Positions 9,736-19,470 of a stretch of DNA of 64,000 nt are shown here, piece by piece (positions within the stretch are counted from its first letter, which is position 1; every line of letters begins with the position of its first letter). Source of the DNA: Microbacterium sp. GTDB lineage: Bacteria > Actinomycetota > Actinomycetes > Actinomycetales > Microbacteriaceae. A model generated the notes under the pieces. It saw only the letters and a program-made list of their open reading frames with translations, did not search any database and was not told where the DNA came from. The stretch covers positions 310,001-374,000 of the forward strand of contig NZ_JAFKIP010000002.1 in the NCBI RefSeq assembly GCF_017305435.1, read 5' to 3'. The position numbers and the translations under genes were made by a program.

Positions 9736-10002
9736 ATGAGCACCCCCGTGGAAGGCCCCGAACAGGGCGGCACGCTGACCCTCGACCGTGAGCTCGAGGA
9801 GCTCCTGCGCGAGGAGAACATCGAGCCCGGCGACCACGAGCGGTTCTCGCATTACGTCAAGAAGGACAAGATCCTCGAGTCGGCGATCACCGGAAAGCCC
9901 GTGCGGGCTCTGTGCGGCAAGAAGTGGACCCCGGGGCGCGACCCGGAGAAGTTCCCGATCTGCCCGACGTGCAAGGAGATCTACGAGTCGCTGATCAGCT
10001 GA
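9736..10002 (+). CDS. DUF3039 domain protein
   Basis: 88 aa. The sequence ERFSHYVKKDKILES...ALCGKKWTPGRDPEKFPICPTCKEIYE is the conserved actinobacterial DUF3039 pattern, with Cys60 and a CPTC pair suggesting a small zinc-binding fold. Function is unknown. A TAGACT hexamer lies 8 nt before the ATG, fitting a leaderless or near-leaderless promoter. It converges on pncB across a 10-bp gap. Confidence 0.86.
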   Translation: MSTPVEGPEQGGTLTLDRELEELLREENIEPGDHERFSHYVKKDKILESAITGKPVRALCGKKWTPGRDPEKFPICPTCKEIYESLIS

Positions 10003-10012
10003 TCGGTCGCGC

Positions 10013-11335
10013 TCAGTCCGCGGCGTCGATGTAGACCGTCGGCAGTGCGGGGTCGGAGCGGCTCAGGGCGAGAGCGGTGACGGGCAGCTCCTCGCGCACG
10101 AGCGCGTGATGCGCACGGGCCTGCGCGACGCCGACCGGACCCTCGTACGCGGCATCCGGATCGCCGTGGTCGACGAGCGTCACCTGCAGCGGGCGCGCAT
10201 CGGGGTGCTCGCTCGGGGTGTCGATGCGCTCGAATCCGTCCGAGACGGCGATCAGCTCGCTCGTCGCGGTGCCGCGATCGAGGGTGCGGAACGCGGCTTT
10301 GCGCCCGCCCTTGGAGGCTTTGTCGGTCGACGCCTTCGCGACGGCCACCCAGCCGCCCGCGGCATCCTGCCGCGCCACGAGCTTGTAGACCATGCCCGCC
10401 GTCGGCGCACCCGATCCCGTCACGACCGAGGTGCCCACGCCGTAGGAGTCGACGGGGGATGCCGCGAGTGCGGCGATCGCGAACTCGTCGAGGTCGCTCG
10501 TGACGGTGATTCTCGTGCCCGTCGCGCCGAGCGCATCGAGCTGGGCGCGGACGTCCGCCGCGACCGTGGGGAGGTCTCCCGAATCGATGCGGACGCCGCC
10601 GAGGCCCGTCCCTGCGACCCGGATCGCCGTCTCGACGCCCGTCCGGATGTCGTACGTGTCGATGAGCAGGGTCGTCGACGTGCCGAGCGCGTCGATCTGG
10701 CTGCGGAAGGCCTCTTCCTCGGTCGCGTGCAGGAGCGTCCAGGCATGTGCCGCCGTGCCCATCGTGGGGATGCCCCACGCGCGCCCCGCCTCGAGGTTGC
10801 TCGTCGCGCCGAAGCCCGCGATGTAGGCCGCGCGCGCCGCGGCGACGGCGGAGTGCTCTGCGGCGCGACGGGAGCCCATCTCGGCGAGGGGACGGTCGCC
10901 CGCGGCGATGCTCATGCGGGCGGCGGCGTTCGCGATCGCCGAGTCGTGATTGAGGATCGACAGGGCGAGGGTCTCGAGGACGACGGCCTCGGCGAACGTC
11001 CCCTCGACCGTCAGGATCGGCGAACCCGGGAAGTACAGCTCGCCCTCGCGGTACCCGCGGATCGAGCCGGTGAAGCGATAGCCCTCGAGGAATGCGAGCG
11101 TCTCGCCGCTGACGACGTCATGATCGCGTAGGTACCGCAGCTCGTCGTCGCCGAACCGGAAGGTGCGCAGGGCCTGGAGCAGCCGGCCCGTCCCCGCGAC
11201 GACGCCGAAACGGCGCGCACCGGGCAGCCGTCTGCCGAACAGCTCGAACACGCACGGGCGGCGGGCCGTCCCGTCGCGCAGCGCTGCGTCGATCATCGTC
11301 AGTTCGTACCGGTCGGTCAGCAGCGCCGTGGACAT
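10013..11335 (-). CDS. pncB: nicotinate phosphoribosyltransferase
   Basis: 440 aa, full length for the family. It converts nicotinate and PRPP to nicotinate mononucleotide in NAD salvage in the cytoplasm. Visible signatures are the N-terminal [47 protein letters not shown] (active-site region around the phosphorylated histidine in family members), GVRIDSGDL and GVGTSVVTG phosphoribosyl-binding segments, and PVYKLV-like [15 protein letters not shown] hexamer on the minus strand ends 6 nt before the ATG. It is divergent from murI. Confidence 0.93.
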   Translation of the reverse strand: MSTALLTDRYELTMIDAALRDGTARRPCVFELFGRRLPGARRFGVVAGTGRLLQALRTFRFGDDELRYLRDHDVVSGETLAFLEGYRFTGSIRGYREGELYFPGSPILTVEGTFAEAVVLETLALSILNHDSAIANAAARMSIAAGDRPLAEMGSRRAAEHSAVAAARAAYIAGFGATSNLEAGRAWGIPTMGTAAHAWTLLHATEEEAFRSQIDALGTSTTLLIDTYDIRTGVETAIRVAGTGLGGVRIDSGDLPTVAADVRAQLDALGATGTRITVTSDLDEFAIAALAASPVDSYGVGTSVVTGSGAPTAGMVYKLVARQDAAGGWVAVAKASTDKASKGGRKAAFRTLDRGTATSELIAVSDGFERIDTPSEHPDARPLQVTLVDHGDPDAAYEGPVGVAQARAHHALVREELPVTALALSRSDPALPTVYIDAAD

Positions 11336-11373
11336 GCCGTCACTCTATCGACCGGCGGGTAGGCTGGACGATC

Positions 11374-12201
11374 GTGGATGACGCGCCGATCGGGATCTTC
11401 GACTCCGGGGTCGGTGGGCTCACCGTCGCGCGGGCGGTGTCGCAGCTCCTGCCGCGCGAATCGGTGCTCTACATCGGGGACACCGCGCACTCGCCCTACG
11501 GCCCGAAGCCCATCGCGGATGTCCGTCGGTACAGCCTCGATGTCCTTGACGCGCTCGTCGACGAGGGCGTCAAGATGCTCGTGATCGCGTGCAACACGGC
11601 ATCCGCCGCGATGCTGCGCGACGCGCGCGAACGCTACGACGTCCCCGTCGTCGAGGTGATCGGTCCCGCCGTCCGCACCGCGATCTCGACGACCCGCAAC
11701 GGCCGGATCGGGGTCATCGGCACGGCCGGCACGATCGGATCGGGTGTGTATCAGGACATGCTCGGCGTCAACGCCGAGCTCACGGTCACCGCGCGGGCCT
11801 GCCCCCGCTTCGTGGAGTTCGTCGAGGCGGGCGTGACCGACTCGCCCGAGGTCCTCGACGTGGCCGAGCAGTATCTCGCGCCGCTGCGGCACGCGGGCGT
11901 CGACACGCTCGTCCTGGGCTGCACGCACTATCCGTTCCTCGAGGGGGCGATCAGCTACGTCATGGGCGAGGGCGTATCGCTCGTCTCCAGCGACACGGAG
12001 ACCGCCAAGGACGTGTACCGCCAGCTCGTCTCGCGCGACCTGCTGGCCGGGCCGGATGCCGTGGCATCCCACACCTACGAGGCCACGGGCGACTCCGCCG
12101 ACGACTTCCTCCGCCTCGCCGATCGGCTCATGGGCCGCGGCGTGTCCGCCGTGCGCCTCGTGCAGACCGGCGCCATCGACCTTCCGAAGGGAATCCTGTG
12201 A
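11374..12201 (+). CDS. murI: glutamate racemase
   Basis: 275 aa from a GTG. It makes D-glutamate for peptidoglycan. Signatures: [13 protein letters not shown] at the N-terminus; the catalytic cysteine pair in VIACNTASA (about residue 74) and LGCTHYPF (about residue 185). TAGGCT ends 8 nt upstream, suggesting a leaderless or very short leader. The stop overlaps the rph start (GTGA), so murI-rph are coupled, with rdgB following; this murI-rph-rdgB order is common in actinobacteria. Confidence 0.95.
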   Translation: MDDAPIGIFDSGVGGLTVARAVSQLLPRESVLYIGDTAHSPYGPKPIADVRRYSLDVLDALVDEGVKMLVIACNTASAAMLRDARERYDVPVVEVIGPAVRTAISTTRNGRIGVIGTAGTIGSGVYQDMLGVNAELTVTARACPRFVEFVEAGVTDSPEVLDVAEQYLAPLRHAGVDTLVLGCTHYPFLEGAISYVMGEGVSLVSSDTETAKDVYRQLVSRDLLAGPDAVASHTYEATGDSADDFLRLADRLMGRGVSAVRLVQTGAIDLPKGIL

Positions 12202-12932
12202 CCGACCTCACGCGCGCCGACGGGCGCACGACCGACCAGCTCCGCCCCGTGACGATCGAGCGGGGGTGGAGTGCGCAGGCCGAGGGCTCGGCGCTCATCT
12301 CGTTCGGCGGCACCAAGGTGCTCTGCACCGCCTCGTTCACCGGCGGGGTGCCGCGATGGCTGACCGGCAAGGGCAAGGGCTGGGTCACCGCCGAGTACGC
12401 CATGCTGCCGCGGGCGACGAACTCCCGGAACGACCGCGAGTCGGTGAAGGGGCGGATCGGCGGACGCACGCACGAGATCTCGCGCCTCATCGGGCGGGCA
12501 CTGCGCGCCGTCGTCGACACGAAGGCACTCGGCGAGAACACGATCGTCATCGACTGCGATGTGCTCCAGGCCGACGGCGGCACCCGCACCGCGGCGATCA
12601 CGGGTGCGTACGTCGCGCTCGCCGATGCGATCGAGTGGGGCCGTGCGAAGGGCCTCGTCGCAAAGAACGCGAAGCCGCTGATCGACTCCGTCGCCGCCGT
12701 CTCGGTGGGGATCATCGACGGCGAGCCGATGCTCGACCTCGCCTACGTCGAGGATGTGCGGGCCGAGACCGACATGAACGTCGTGGTCACGGGGCGCGGT
12801 CTGTTCGTCGAGGTGCAGGGGACGGCCGAAGGCGCCCCGTTCGACAAGCGCGAGCTCGATGCGCTGCTCGAGCTGGGTGTCGCGGGCTGCGCCGACCTCC
12901 GCGAGGCGCAGGCGGCGGCGCTGGCCGGCTGA
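12198..12932 (+). CDS. rph: ribonuclease PH
   Basis: 244 aa from GTG 12198, which overlaps the murI stop by 4 nt. A phosphorolytic 3'-5' exoribonuclease that trims tRNA 3' ends. Family segments: [66 protein letters not shown] and [15 protein letters not shown] (phosphate and metal binding). Full length with no extension. It forms an operon with murI and rdgB. Confidence 0.95.
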   Translation: MTDLTRADGRTTDQLRPVTIERGWSAQAEGSALISFGGTKVLCTASFTGGVPRWLTGKGKGWVTAEYAMLPRATNSRNDRESVKGRIGGRTHEISRLIGRALRAVVDTKALGENTIVIDCDVLQADGGTRTAAITGAYVALADAIEWGRAKGLVAKNAKPLIDSVAAVSVGIIDGEPMLDLAYVEDVRAETDMNVVVTGRGLFVEVQGTAEGAPFDKRELDALLELGVAGCADLREAQAAALAG

Positions 12933-12959
12933 GCGATCGCACCACTCAGACGGAGTCAG

Positions 12960-13568
12960 ATGAGCACCAGAATCGTCCTCGCGACGCACAATCCGCACAA
13001 GGTGGAGGAGTTCGGCGCGATCGTCGCCCGGGTCCGGCCCGACCTCGAGGTCGTCGGCTACGACGGCCCCGAGCCCGTCGAGGACGGGGTCACGTTCGCC
13101 GAGAACGCGCTCATCAAGGCGCGTGCTGCCGCCGCGCACACGGGACTGCCCGCCCTCGCGGACGACTCGGGCATCTGCGTCGACGCTCTCGGAGGGGCGC
13201 CCGGCGCGTTCTCCGCGTATTGGGCCGGTCACCGCAAGGACGACCGCGCGAACCTCGAACTGCTGCTCGATCAGCTCTCCGACATCGCCGATCCGCGGCG
13301 GACCGCCCACTTCACCTCGACGATCGCGCTCGTCGAGCCCGGCGGCGCCGAGCACGTCGTCGAGGGCATCTGGCCGGGCCGCCTCGCGATCGCGCCAGCG
13401 GGCGCCGGTGGGTTCGGATACGACCCGATCTTCATCCCGGACGGCCAGGATGCGGGAGCCGAGCGGACGGCTGGGGAGTTCAGCACCGCCGAGAAGAACG
13501 CGGCATCCCACCGCGCTCGCGCCTTCGTGGCGTTGGCGCCGCTCCTCGCCGCGCTCACCGGCGACTGA
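12960..13568 (+). CDS. rdgB: non-canonical purine NTP pyrophosphatase (RdgB/HAM1)
   Basis: 202 aa. It hydrolyses ITP, dITP and XTP to clean the nucleotide pool. Signatures: VLATHNPHKVEEF at the N-terminus, FAENALIKARAAA, LADDSGICVDAL (catalytic Asp pair), GGFGYDPIF and KNAASHRARAF near the C-terminus. Third gene of the murI-rph-rdgB operon, 27 bp after rph. Confidence 0.94.
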   Translation: MSTRIVLATHNPHKVEEFGAIVARVRPDLEVVGYDGPEPVEDGVTFAENALIKARAAAAHTGLPALADDSGICVDALGGAPGAFSAYWAGHRKDDRANLELLLDQLSDIADPRRTAHFTSTIALVEPGGAEHVVEGIWPGRLAIAPAGAGGFGYDPIFIPDGQDAGAERTAGEFSTAEKNAASHRARAFVALAPLLAALTGD

Positions 13569-13636
13569 GAATCACACTCATTCCCGACTGGAGTTCTTTC
13601 GCGCACGCGGAGGCCGGTCGGGCATAGCCTCGAGAC

Positions 13637-14551
13637 ATGCACGATCACGCGCAGAGCGTCTCCGGAGTGCGAGGGCAGGCGAACCACCGCCTCCTCGCGA
13701 TCTCGCTGACCCTGACGTCTCTCGTCATGATCGTCCAGGTCGTCGGTGCGGCGCTGACCGGCTCACTGGCGCTCCTCGCCGATGCGGCGCACATGTTCGC
13801 GGATGCCTCGGCGCTCGTCATCGCCCTCATCGCGAGCCTCGTAGCCGCCCGCCCGGCGAACGAGCGCAACACGTACGGCTATCAGCGCGCGGAGGTGTTC
13901 GGTGCGCTCATCAACGCGGTACTGCTCATCGCCCTCTGCGTCTGGATCGCCGTCGAGGCGATCGGTCGGCTTCTGCACCCGTCCGAGCAGGAGGTGGCGG
14001 GCGGGCTCATGCTCGCCGTCGCCGTGACGGGTCTCGTGGCCAACGCGATCTCTATGTGGCTGCTCTCGGCCGCACAGCGGACGTCGATCAACGTCCGCGG
14101 CGCATACCTCGAGGTCCTCGGCGACCTCATCGGCTCGGCCGTCGTGATCGTCGCGGCGATCGTCATCTGGACGACGGGATGGATGCCCGCCGACGCTCTG
14201 GCATCCCTCCTCATCGCGATCATGATCGTGCCGCGTGCGATCACGCTGCTGCGCGAGGTGTTCGCCGTGCTGGGGGAGCGCGCCCCCGACGGCACGGACG
14301 TCGCGACGATCCGCGAGCACATCCTCTCTGCGGGCGGCGTCGCCGACGTCCACGATGTGCACGTCTGGCAGCTCACGCGCGGTGCCCCCGTCTTCACGGC
14401 GCACGTCGTCGTCGAACCCGACGTCCTGACGAGCGGACGATCGGGTGCCCTGCTGTCGAGTCTGCAGTCGTGTCTCGCGGAGCACTTCGACGTCGAGCAC
14501 TCGACGTTCCAGTTCGAGCCCGCCGGTCACAGAGAGCACGAGGCGCATTGA
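13637..14551 (+). CDS. cation diffusion facilitator metal exporter
   Basis: 304 aa. Six membrane segments and a soluble C-terminal domain typical of CzcD/ZitB. Metal-site motifs are visible: HMFADAS (HxxxD in helix 2) and a helix-5 pair in VILxGWMPADALAS; the C-terminal domain has DVHDVHVWQL. The N-terminus carries a short histidine cluster (MHDHAQ). It probably exports Zn2+ or Co2+/Cd2+ using the proton gradient. TAGCCT ends 6 nt before the ATG. The stop overlaps the TTG of the next gene. Confidence 0.9.
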   Translation: MHDHAQSVSGVRGQANHRLLAISLTLTSLVMIVQVVGAALTGSLALLADAAHMFADASALVIALIASLVAARPANERNTYGYQRAEVFGALINAVLLIALCVWIAVEAIGRLLHPSEQEVAGGLMLAVAVTGLVANAISMWLLSAAQRTSINVRGAYLEVLGDLIGSAVVIVAAIVIWTTGWMPADALASLLIAIMIVPRAITLLREVFAVLGERAPDGTDVATIREHILSAGGVADVHDVHVWQLTRGAPVFTAHVVVEPDVLTSGRSGALLSSLQSCLAEHFDVEHSTFQFEPAGHREHEAH

Positions 14552-15339
14552 CGGTCCCCCCTGACGAAGCCCGGGCGTTCGAGCTCCGCACGCTGCGGGC
14601 GCGCGCGTACGGCCCGGACGCCGATATCCACGAGGATCCCGCCGCGCTCGCACGGCTGCACGCCCTCGAAGCCGATGCGCGACCCGTCGAGGCGCCACAC
14701 GAGATCGGCGGGTCGGCGACGGATGCCGCGGAGCGGCCGGCGGCGGATGCGCCCGCCCCCGTCGAACCGGCCGAGGCCTTCGAGCCCGGGGTCGCGAAGC
14801 GTCCCGCTCCGCGGCTCATCCCACGCGGCTGGCTCATCGCGTGGGCGGCATCCGTTCTCGTCGTCGCCGTCGCGGTCGGCGGGATCGTGTTCGCGCTGGC
14901 CTCCATCCGGCCGGTGTCGCCCGCGACGGGCGCCGTACAGGTCGCCACGCTCGACGAGCCGATCGCGGCGGACACGGTCGAGTGGATCGACAAGTTCTTC
15001 GGCGGCGGCGAGAACGTCGTCGCCTTCGGCTATCTCGGTCTGGTCGTCATCGTTCCTCCGTTCGGCCTGTACGGGGAGGACGGTGGACCGTGCGTCATGG
15101 TCGCCGCCATCACCAACTTCGAAAGCAGTAGCAACGGCTACAGTTACGACGGGCGCACGTATCAGGGATGCGGGGCCGGTCCGTTCCCCGCCTCTGCGCA
15201 ATTCGTCGTCGACGATCAGTCGCCCGACGAACTCCGCGCGCGCTACCCCGACGGAACGGCGTTGAGCTTCGTGCTCGACGGCGACGTCGTGGGCGTCTTC
15301 ATGGCCGCTCCGGCGACGCCGACACCTCTGCCGGCGTGA
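14548..15339 (+). CDS. single-pass membrane protein with extracytoplasmic domain
   Basis: 263 aa from TTG 14548, which overlaps the stop of the CDF gene (TTGA) and has CACGAGG just upstream. Residues 1-90 are acidic and Ala/Pro-rich (cytoplasmic); a single membrane helix spans about residues 95-120; the remaining 140 residues are extracytoplasmic with two cysteines (DGGPCVMV and YQGCGAG) that could form a disulfide. No known domain. Its 3' end overlaps the convergent ligD gene by 41 nt. Confidence 0.76.
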   Translation: MTVPPDEARAFELRTLRARAYGPDADIHEDPAALARLHALEADARPVEAPHEIGGSATDAAERPAADAPAPVEPAEAFEPGVAKRPAPRLIPRGWLIAWAASVLVVAVAVGGIVFALASIRPVSPATGAVQVATLDEPIAADTVEWIDKFFGGGENVVAFGYLGLVVIVPPFGLYGEDGGPCVMVAAITNFESSSNGYSYDGRTYQGCGAGPFPASAQFVVDDQSPDELRARYPDGTALSFVLDGDVVGVFMAAPATPTPLPA

Positions 15340-17725
15340 CGTCGTCGCGGACGCCCCGCCAGCGGGCGTGGCGGAGCGTGCCCGACGGGGTGAACTCGGC
15401 GAACTCGACCTCTGCGACGATCTCGGGGCGCAGCCACAGGGCATCCGAGGCATCCGCCGCCGGCACGCCGACGAAGGGGTTCGTCTCGGTGCGCAGGGGC
15501 GCGAGCAGCGCTCCGAGGCGCGCGAGCTCGCGCTCGCTGAATCCGGTGCCCACCCGCCCGACGTAGCGCAGACCCTCGCTCCCGGGGACGCCGAGGAGGA
15601 GCGACCCGATCGCGCCACTGCGGGCACCGTTGCCCGGCCGGATCCCCCCGACGACGACGTCCTGCGTCGCGGTGATCTTGACTTTGAGCCACTCCTCGGA
15701 GCGCGTACCCCGACGGTAGGGCGAGCGCGGATCCTTCACGACGACGCCCTCGAGGTGCAGGTGAGCTGCGGTCGCGAGCGCCTCGTCGACGTCGTCGGCG
15801 ACGGGCGGCACGACGAAGGGAGGGGCGACGTCCGCCGTCACCCGCTCGAGGATGCCGCGGCGTTCTTGCAACGGCAGGGCGGTCAGATCGCGTCCGTCCG
15901 CGCGCAGCACGTCGAACAGCAGCAGCTGCACGGGCGTCCGTGTGGCCTCGCGTTCGATCTCGCGCGGCTTCGTGAGGTGCATGCGGGCCTGCAGGCGCGT
16001 GAAGCTGGGGCGTCCGGCGGCATCCATCGCGACGATCTCCCCGTCGAGGACCACGGGGACCGGGCCCAGCCCTGCGGCAGCTCCGGTCAGCTCCGGGTAG
16101 CGCGCGGTGATGTCGGTGCCGCTGCGCGCGCGCAGGGTCAGACCCACCCCGTCCCACGTGGCGATCGCGCGGACCCCGTCCCACTTGAACTCGACCCATG
16201 CCGTGCCCCGCCCTCGGTCCCACCGCGCGGCCGTCGCGGCCGCAAGAGCGGGCGTCGACGGCGTCGCGAGCATCGGCGCGTCGTGGGCGTCGGGCGCGCT
16301 GCGGCGAGGCGGCGTCAGGGGCGCCCGGGCCGCGCGTGTTTCCTCCAGAGCCATCCGGTGCAGCAGCCATTGCGACTTCTCACCCTCGCCCGCGGTGCGG
16401 ATCAGCGCGAAGCGCGCCGTACCGAGCGGCCCGTCGGGCCGGCCCGACGCCGTGAAGATGACCTCGTCCGGTCGCCACTTCTCGGCGCGGTACGTCCCGG
16501 CATCCCAGATCGTCATCGTCCCGGCGCCGTACTGGCCCGCCGGAATCGTCCCCGTGAAGTCGAGGTAGGTCAGCGGATGCGGTTCCATCATGACGGCGAG
16601 GTGGTTCCGCTCGCCGCTGCGCGGCAGCCCCTTCGGTACGGCCCAGCTGACGAGGACGCCGTCGCGTTCGAGGCGGAGGTCGTAGTGCAGGCGGCTGGCG
16701 TGGTGCTCCTGAACGACGAAGCGCGTCTCGCTACCGGGAGCGCCGGATGCGTCGAGCACGGAGGCGGACGCGTCGGGAAAGGGCTCGGGTGTCGCGCCCG
16801 GGGTGCGCTTGGCGACATACGCGGCGAGGGGGGCCGAGGCATCCGGCACGGCGGATGCCAGCAGATCGCCCTGCGCGGCGACGCGCGCGAGCACCTCGCC
16901 GAACAGGAGATGGCGGAGGTCGGGGTCGTCGAGCTCCGCCCACGTGCGGGGAGCGGCGACGGTCGGCTCGCCCCGCCCGCGCAGGGAGTACGGGGCGATC
17001 GTCGTCTTCGCGGCGTTGTTCTGACTCCAGTCCACGAATACGCGTCCGGGGCGTGCGGCCTTCGCCATGGCGCTCACGACGAGATCCGGGTGGTCGGCTT
17101 CGAGCGCACGGGCGAGCTCGCGGGCGAACGCGGAGATCTCCTCGCTCGTCCGTGAGCCGTCGAGGGGTGCGTAGAGGTGGATGCCCTTCGACCCGCTCGT
17201 CACGGGCGCCGGCGTCATCCCCACTCCCCGGAGGATCTCGCGCGCCCACCGCGCGACCTCGGCGCATTCGGCGAGGCCCGTGCCGGGACCGGGGTCGAGG
17301 TCGAGGACGAGCCGGTCCGGGCGCCCCCTCCCTGCGCCGTCGAACCGCCACTGCGGCGTGTGCAGCTCGAGGCTCGCCACTTGGGCCAGGTAGACGAGCC
17401 CGGCGCGATCATCGACGAGAGGGTAGTCCTTCGATCCCGACGAATGGTCGATGGCGTGGCGGGGGAGCCAATCGGGGGCTCCCGCCTCCAGATCCTTCGC
17501 GAAGAAGCGCTCGCCGCCGGTGCCGTCCGGCCAGCGGATGCGCGTCACGGGACGGCCCCGCAGGTGCGGCAGCATCGCGGGGGCGATGCGCGAGTAATAG
17601 TCGATGACCTCGCCCTTGGTCGTGCCCGTCGCGGGGTACATGACCTTGTCGAGGTTCGTCAGCCGCAGACGCTTCCCATCGACGTCGACGAGATCCCCCC
17701 GAGGTCCGGTTGCGGGCGCGGCCAT
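15299..17725 (-). CDS. ligD: NHEJ DNA ligase LigD (Pol-PE-Lig)
   Basis: 808 aa with all three LigD modules in mycobacterial order. Polymerase domain, residues ~10-290, with metal-binding Asp142 and Asp144 (LVLDLDPGPG). 3'-phosphoesterase domain, ~335-460, with H341-H342 and His347 in QEHHASRLHYDLRLERDG. ATP-dependent ligase domain, ~485-800, with nucleophile Lys514 in EFKWDGVRAI. It repairs double-strand breaks together with Ku, which is divergently transcribed 45 bp away. TAGCCT on the minus strand ends 6 nt before the ATG. The C-terminal codons overlap the convergent membrane protein gene by 41 nt. Confidence 0.95.
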   Translation of the reverse strand: MAAPATGPRGDLVDVDGKRLRLTNLDKVMYPATGTTKGEVIDYYSRIAPAMLPHLRGRPVTRIRWPDGTGGERFFAKDLEAGAPDWLPRHAIDHSSGSKDYPLVDDRAGLVYLAQVASLELHTPQWRFDGAGRGRPDRLVLDLDPGPGTGLAECAEVARWAREILRGVGMTPAPVTSGSKGIHLYAPLDGSRTSEEISAFARELARALEADHPDLVVSAMAKAARPGRVFVDWSQNNAAKTTIAPYSLRGRGEPTVAAPRTWAELDDPDLRHLLFGEVLARVAAQGDLLASAVPDASAPLAAYVAKRTPGATPEPFPDASASVLDASGAPGSETRFVVQEHHASRLHYDLRLERDGVLVSWAVPKGLPRSGERNHLAVMMEPHPLTYLDFTGTIPAGQYGAGTMTIWDAGTYRAEKWRPDEVIFTASGRPDGPLGTARFALIRTAGEGEKSQWLLHRMALEETRAARAPLTPPRRSAPDAHDAPMLATPSTPALAAATAARWDRGRGTAWVEFKWDGVRAIATWDGVGLTLRARSGTDITARYPELTGAAAGLGPVPVVLDGEIVAMDAAGRPSFTRLQARMHLTKPREIEREATRTPVQLLLFDVLRADGRDLTALPLQERRGILERVTADVAPPFVVPPVADDVDEALATAAHLHLEGVVVKDPRSPYRRGTRSEEWLKVKITATQDVVVGGIRPGNGARSGAIGSLLLGVPGSEGLRYVGRVGTGFSERELARLGALLAPLRTETNPFVGVPAADASDALWLRPEIVAEVEFAEFTPSGTLRHARWRGVRDDVTPAEVSASPERP

Positions 17726-17770
17726 GGCGCAAGGCTAGCGTCACGGGTGTGACCGGTGTTCACTGGGAGG

Positions 17771-18580
17771 ATGAGAGCGATCTGGAAGGGCGCGCTGACC
17801 TTCGGGCTCGTGAACGTGCCGGTGAAGGTGTACTCCGCGACGGAGGACCACGACGTGCCGCTGCACCAGGTGCACGCCGCCGACGGCGGGCGCATCCGTT
17901 ACCAGCGCATCTGCGAGCTCGACGGCGAGGTCGTGCCCTACGCCGAGATCGACAAGGCCTACGACGACGGTGAGCGCACGGTCGTGCTCACGGCGGCGGA
18001 CATCGCGTCGCTGCCGGCCGAGAGGTCTCGTGAGATCGAGGTGGTCGAGTTCGTCCCCAGCGACCAGATCGACCTCCTGACGCTCGATCGGGCGTACTAC
18101 CTCGAGCCGGACTCGTCGTCGCCGAAGGCGTACGTCCTGCTGCGTCAGACGCTCGAGCAGACCGACCGGACCGCGATCGTGCGCTTCTCGTTGCGCCAGA
18201 AGACGCGGCTCGCGGCGCTCCGCGTGCGCGGCGACGTCCTGGTCCTGCAGACGCTCCTCTGGGCCGACGAGGTGCGTGCGGCATCGTTCCCGGCCCTCGA
18301 TGAGCCGGTCAAGATCTCTGCGAAGGAGCTCGAGCTGTCGGCATCCCTCGTCGAATCGTTCTCCAGCGACTTCGAGCCGGACCAGTTCGTCGATGAGTAC
18401 CAGCAGGAGCTCCGGACGCTCATCGACGCGAAGCTCGCGCAGGGTGACGCGCTCGACACCGTCGAGACCTTCGGCGAGCGTACGGAGGCGGATGCCGGAG
18501 GCGAGGTCATCGACCTCATGGCGGCGCTCAAGGCGAGCGTCGAGAAGGCCCGCGCGGCGCGGTCGGGCAAGGCGTCCTGA
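17771..18580 (+). CDS. ku: Ku DNA end-binding protein
   Basis: 269 aa from ATG 17771, the usual start for bacterial Ku (MRAIWKGALTFGLVNVPVK). A GTG at 17756 would add five residues; the GGGAGG directly before ATG 17771 is too close to act well as its ribosome site, so the GTG is possible. Homodimeric ring that binds DNA ends and recruits LigD. The core beta-barrel (RYQRICELDGEVVPYAEI, KAYVLLRQTL) is intact, with a short acidic C-terminal tail. Divergent from ligD. Confidence 0.94.
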   Translation: MRAIWKGALTFGLVNVPVKVYSATEDHDVPLHQVHAADGGRIRYQRICELDGEVVPYAEIDKAYDDGERTVVLTAADIASLPAERSREIEVVEFVPSDQIDLLTLDRAYYLEPDSSSPKAYVLLRQTLEQTDRTAIVRFSLRQKTRLAALRVRGDVLVLQTLLWADEVRAASFPALDEPVKISAKELELSASLVESFSSDFEPDQFVDEYQQELRTLIDAKLAQGDALDTVETFGERTEADAGGEVIDLMAALKASVEKARAARSGKAS

Positions 18581-19303
18581 TCAGGCGGCCGAATCGTCGG
18601 TGAGGGGCTCGACGCTCTCGGCGGGAACGCCCGCCGCCTGCTCCTTGCGCACCTTGCGGCGCTCGGAGAAGTAGTGCCAGAGCGTGACGAGAGCCGTACC
18701 GCCGACGGCGGCCAACAGGATGAGATCGATGTAGGACTCCACGAAATGCGCCACGGGAGGGATGAATCCGATGAGGTAACCGAACATCGTGAGCCCGAAG
18801 CCCCACAGGAGCGCACCGATCAGGTTGTACAGCGAGTACTTCCGCCAGGGCATGTGACCGACCCCGGCGGCAACCGGAGCGAAGGTCCGCACGATCGGAA
18901 CGAAGCGCGCGAGGATGACCGTCAGCCCGCCGTACTTCTCGAAGAACGCATTCGTGCGATCCACGTTCTTTCGGCTGAACAGGCCTGATTCCTTGCGCTC
19001 GAAGACCGCGGGCCCGCCCTTGTGGCCGATGAAGTAGCCGACTTCACCGCCGACGAACGCCGCCAAGCCGATCAGGAGCGCGACGATCCAGATGTTGACG
19101 CCGAACACGCCGTGGGGGAAATCCGTCGTGGAGTGCGAGAGCAGTCCGGAGATGACCAGCAGCGTGTCGCCCGGCAGAAGGAACCCGATGAGCAGACCGG
19201 TCTCGGCGAAGACGATGAAGCAGACGACCAGCAGGGCCCACGGCCCTGCGTTGCCGATGATCGAAGCGGGGTCCAGCCAGGGGATGAGGGCCAGAGAGTG
19301 CAC
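18581..19303 (-). CDS. DedA family membrane protein
   Basis: 240 aa from GTG 19303 (VHSLALIPWL). DedA/VTT fold: ETGLLIGFLLPGDTLLVISG in the first half and ILARFVPIVRTFAPVAAGVGHM (the conserved FxRxxPxxR-type re-entrant motif) in the second, with five or six membrane segments. DedA proteins act in lipid scrambling or polyprenyl-phosphate recycling and membrane potential homeostasis. The stop codon abuts the Ku stop (convergent). The C-terminal 30 residues are charged. Confidence 0.88.
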   Translation of the reverse strand: MHSLALIPWLDPASIIGNAGPWALLVVCFIVFAETGLLIGFLLPGDTLLVISGLLSHSTTDFPHGVFGVNIWIVALLIGLAAFVGGEVGYFIGHKGGPAVFERKESGLFSRKNVDRTNAFFEKYGGLTVILARFVPIVRTFAPVAAGVGHMPWRKYSLYNLIGALLWGFGLTMFGYLIGFIPPVAHFVESYIDLILLAAVGGTALVTLWHYFSERRKVRKEQAAGVPAESVEPLTDDSAA

Positions 19304-19380
19304 GCGGGTTCCCGTCGGTCGGTGGGCGGGGGAGGAGTTCGGCGGAGCCGGATGGATAGAGCGTATCCTGGCCCACCCTG

Positions 19381-19462
19381 TGCGGAAGGTGGGACTTGAA
19401 CCCACACGCCCGAAGGCACAGGAACCTAAATCCTGCGTGTCTGCCGATTTCACCACTCCCGC
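19381..19462 (-). tRNA. tRNA-Leu (anticodon UAG)
   Basis: 82 nt on the minus strand. Acceptor GCGGGAG pairs with CTTCCGC (one G-U), discriminator A at 19381, T-arm GTGGGTTCAAGTCCCAC, and an anticodon stem CAGGA/TCCTG with loop TTTAGGT giving UAG (reads CUA). A variable arm with TGCCTTCGGGCG marks the class II leucine form. CCA is not encoded. Confidence 0.95.
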
Positions 19463-19470
19463 GGGGAGTG

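Noticed and set aside
15368-17155. 595-aa plus-strand open frame antisense to ligD
   Set aside because: Composition is that of antisense high-GC shadow; ligD has all catalytic motifs.
19381-19462. tRNA-Leu as an integration site
   Set aside because: No integrase, repeat or foreign genes next to it; flanking genes are ordinary host genes.
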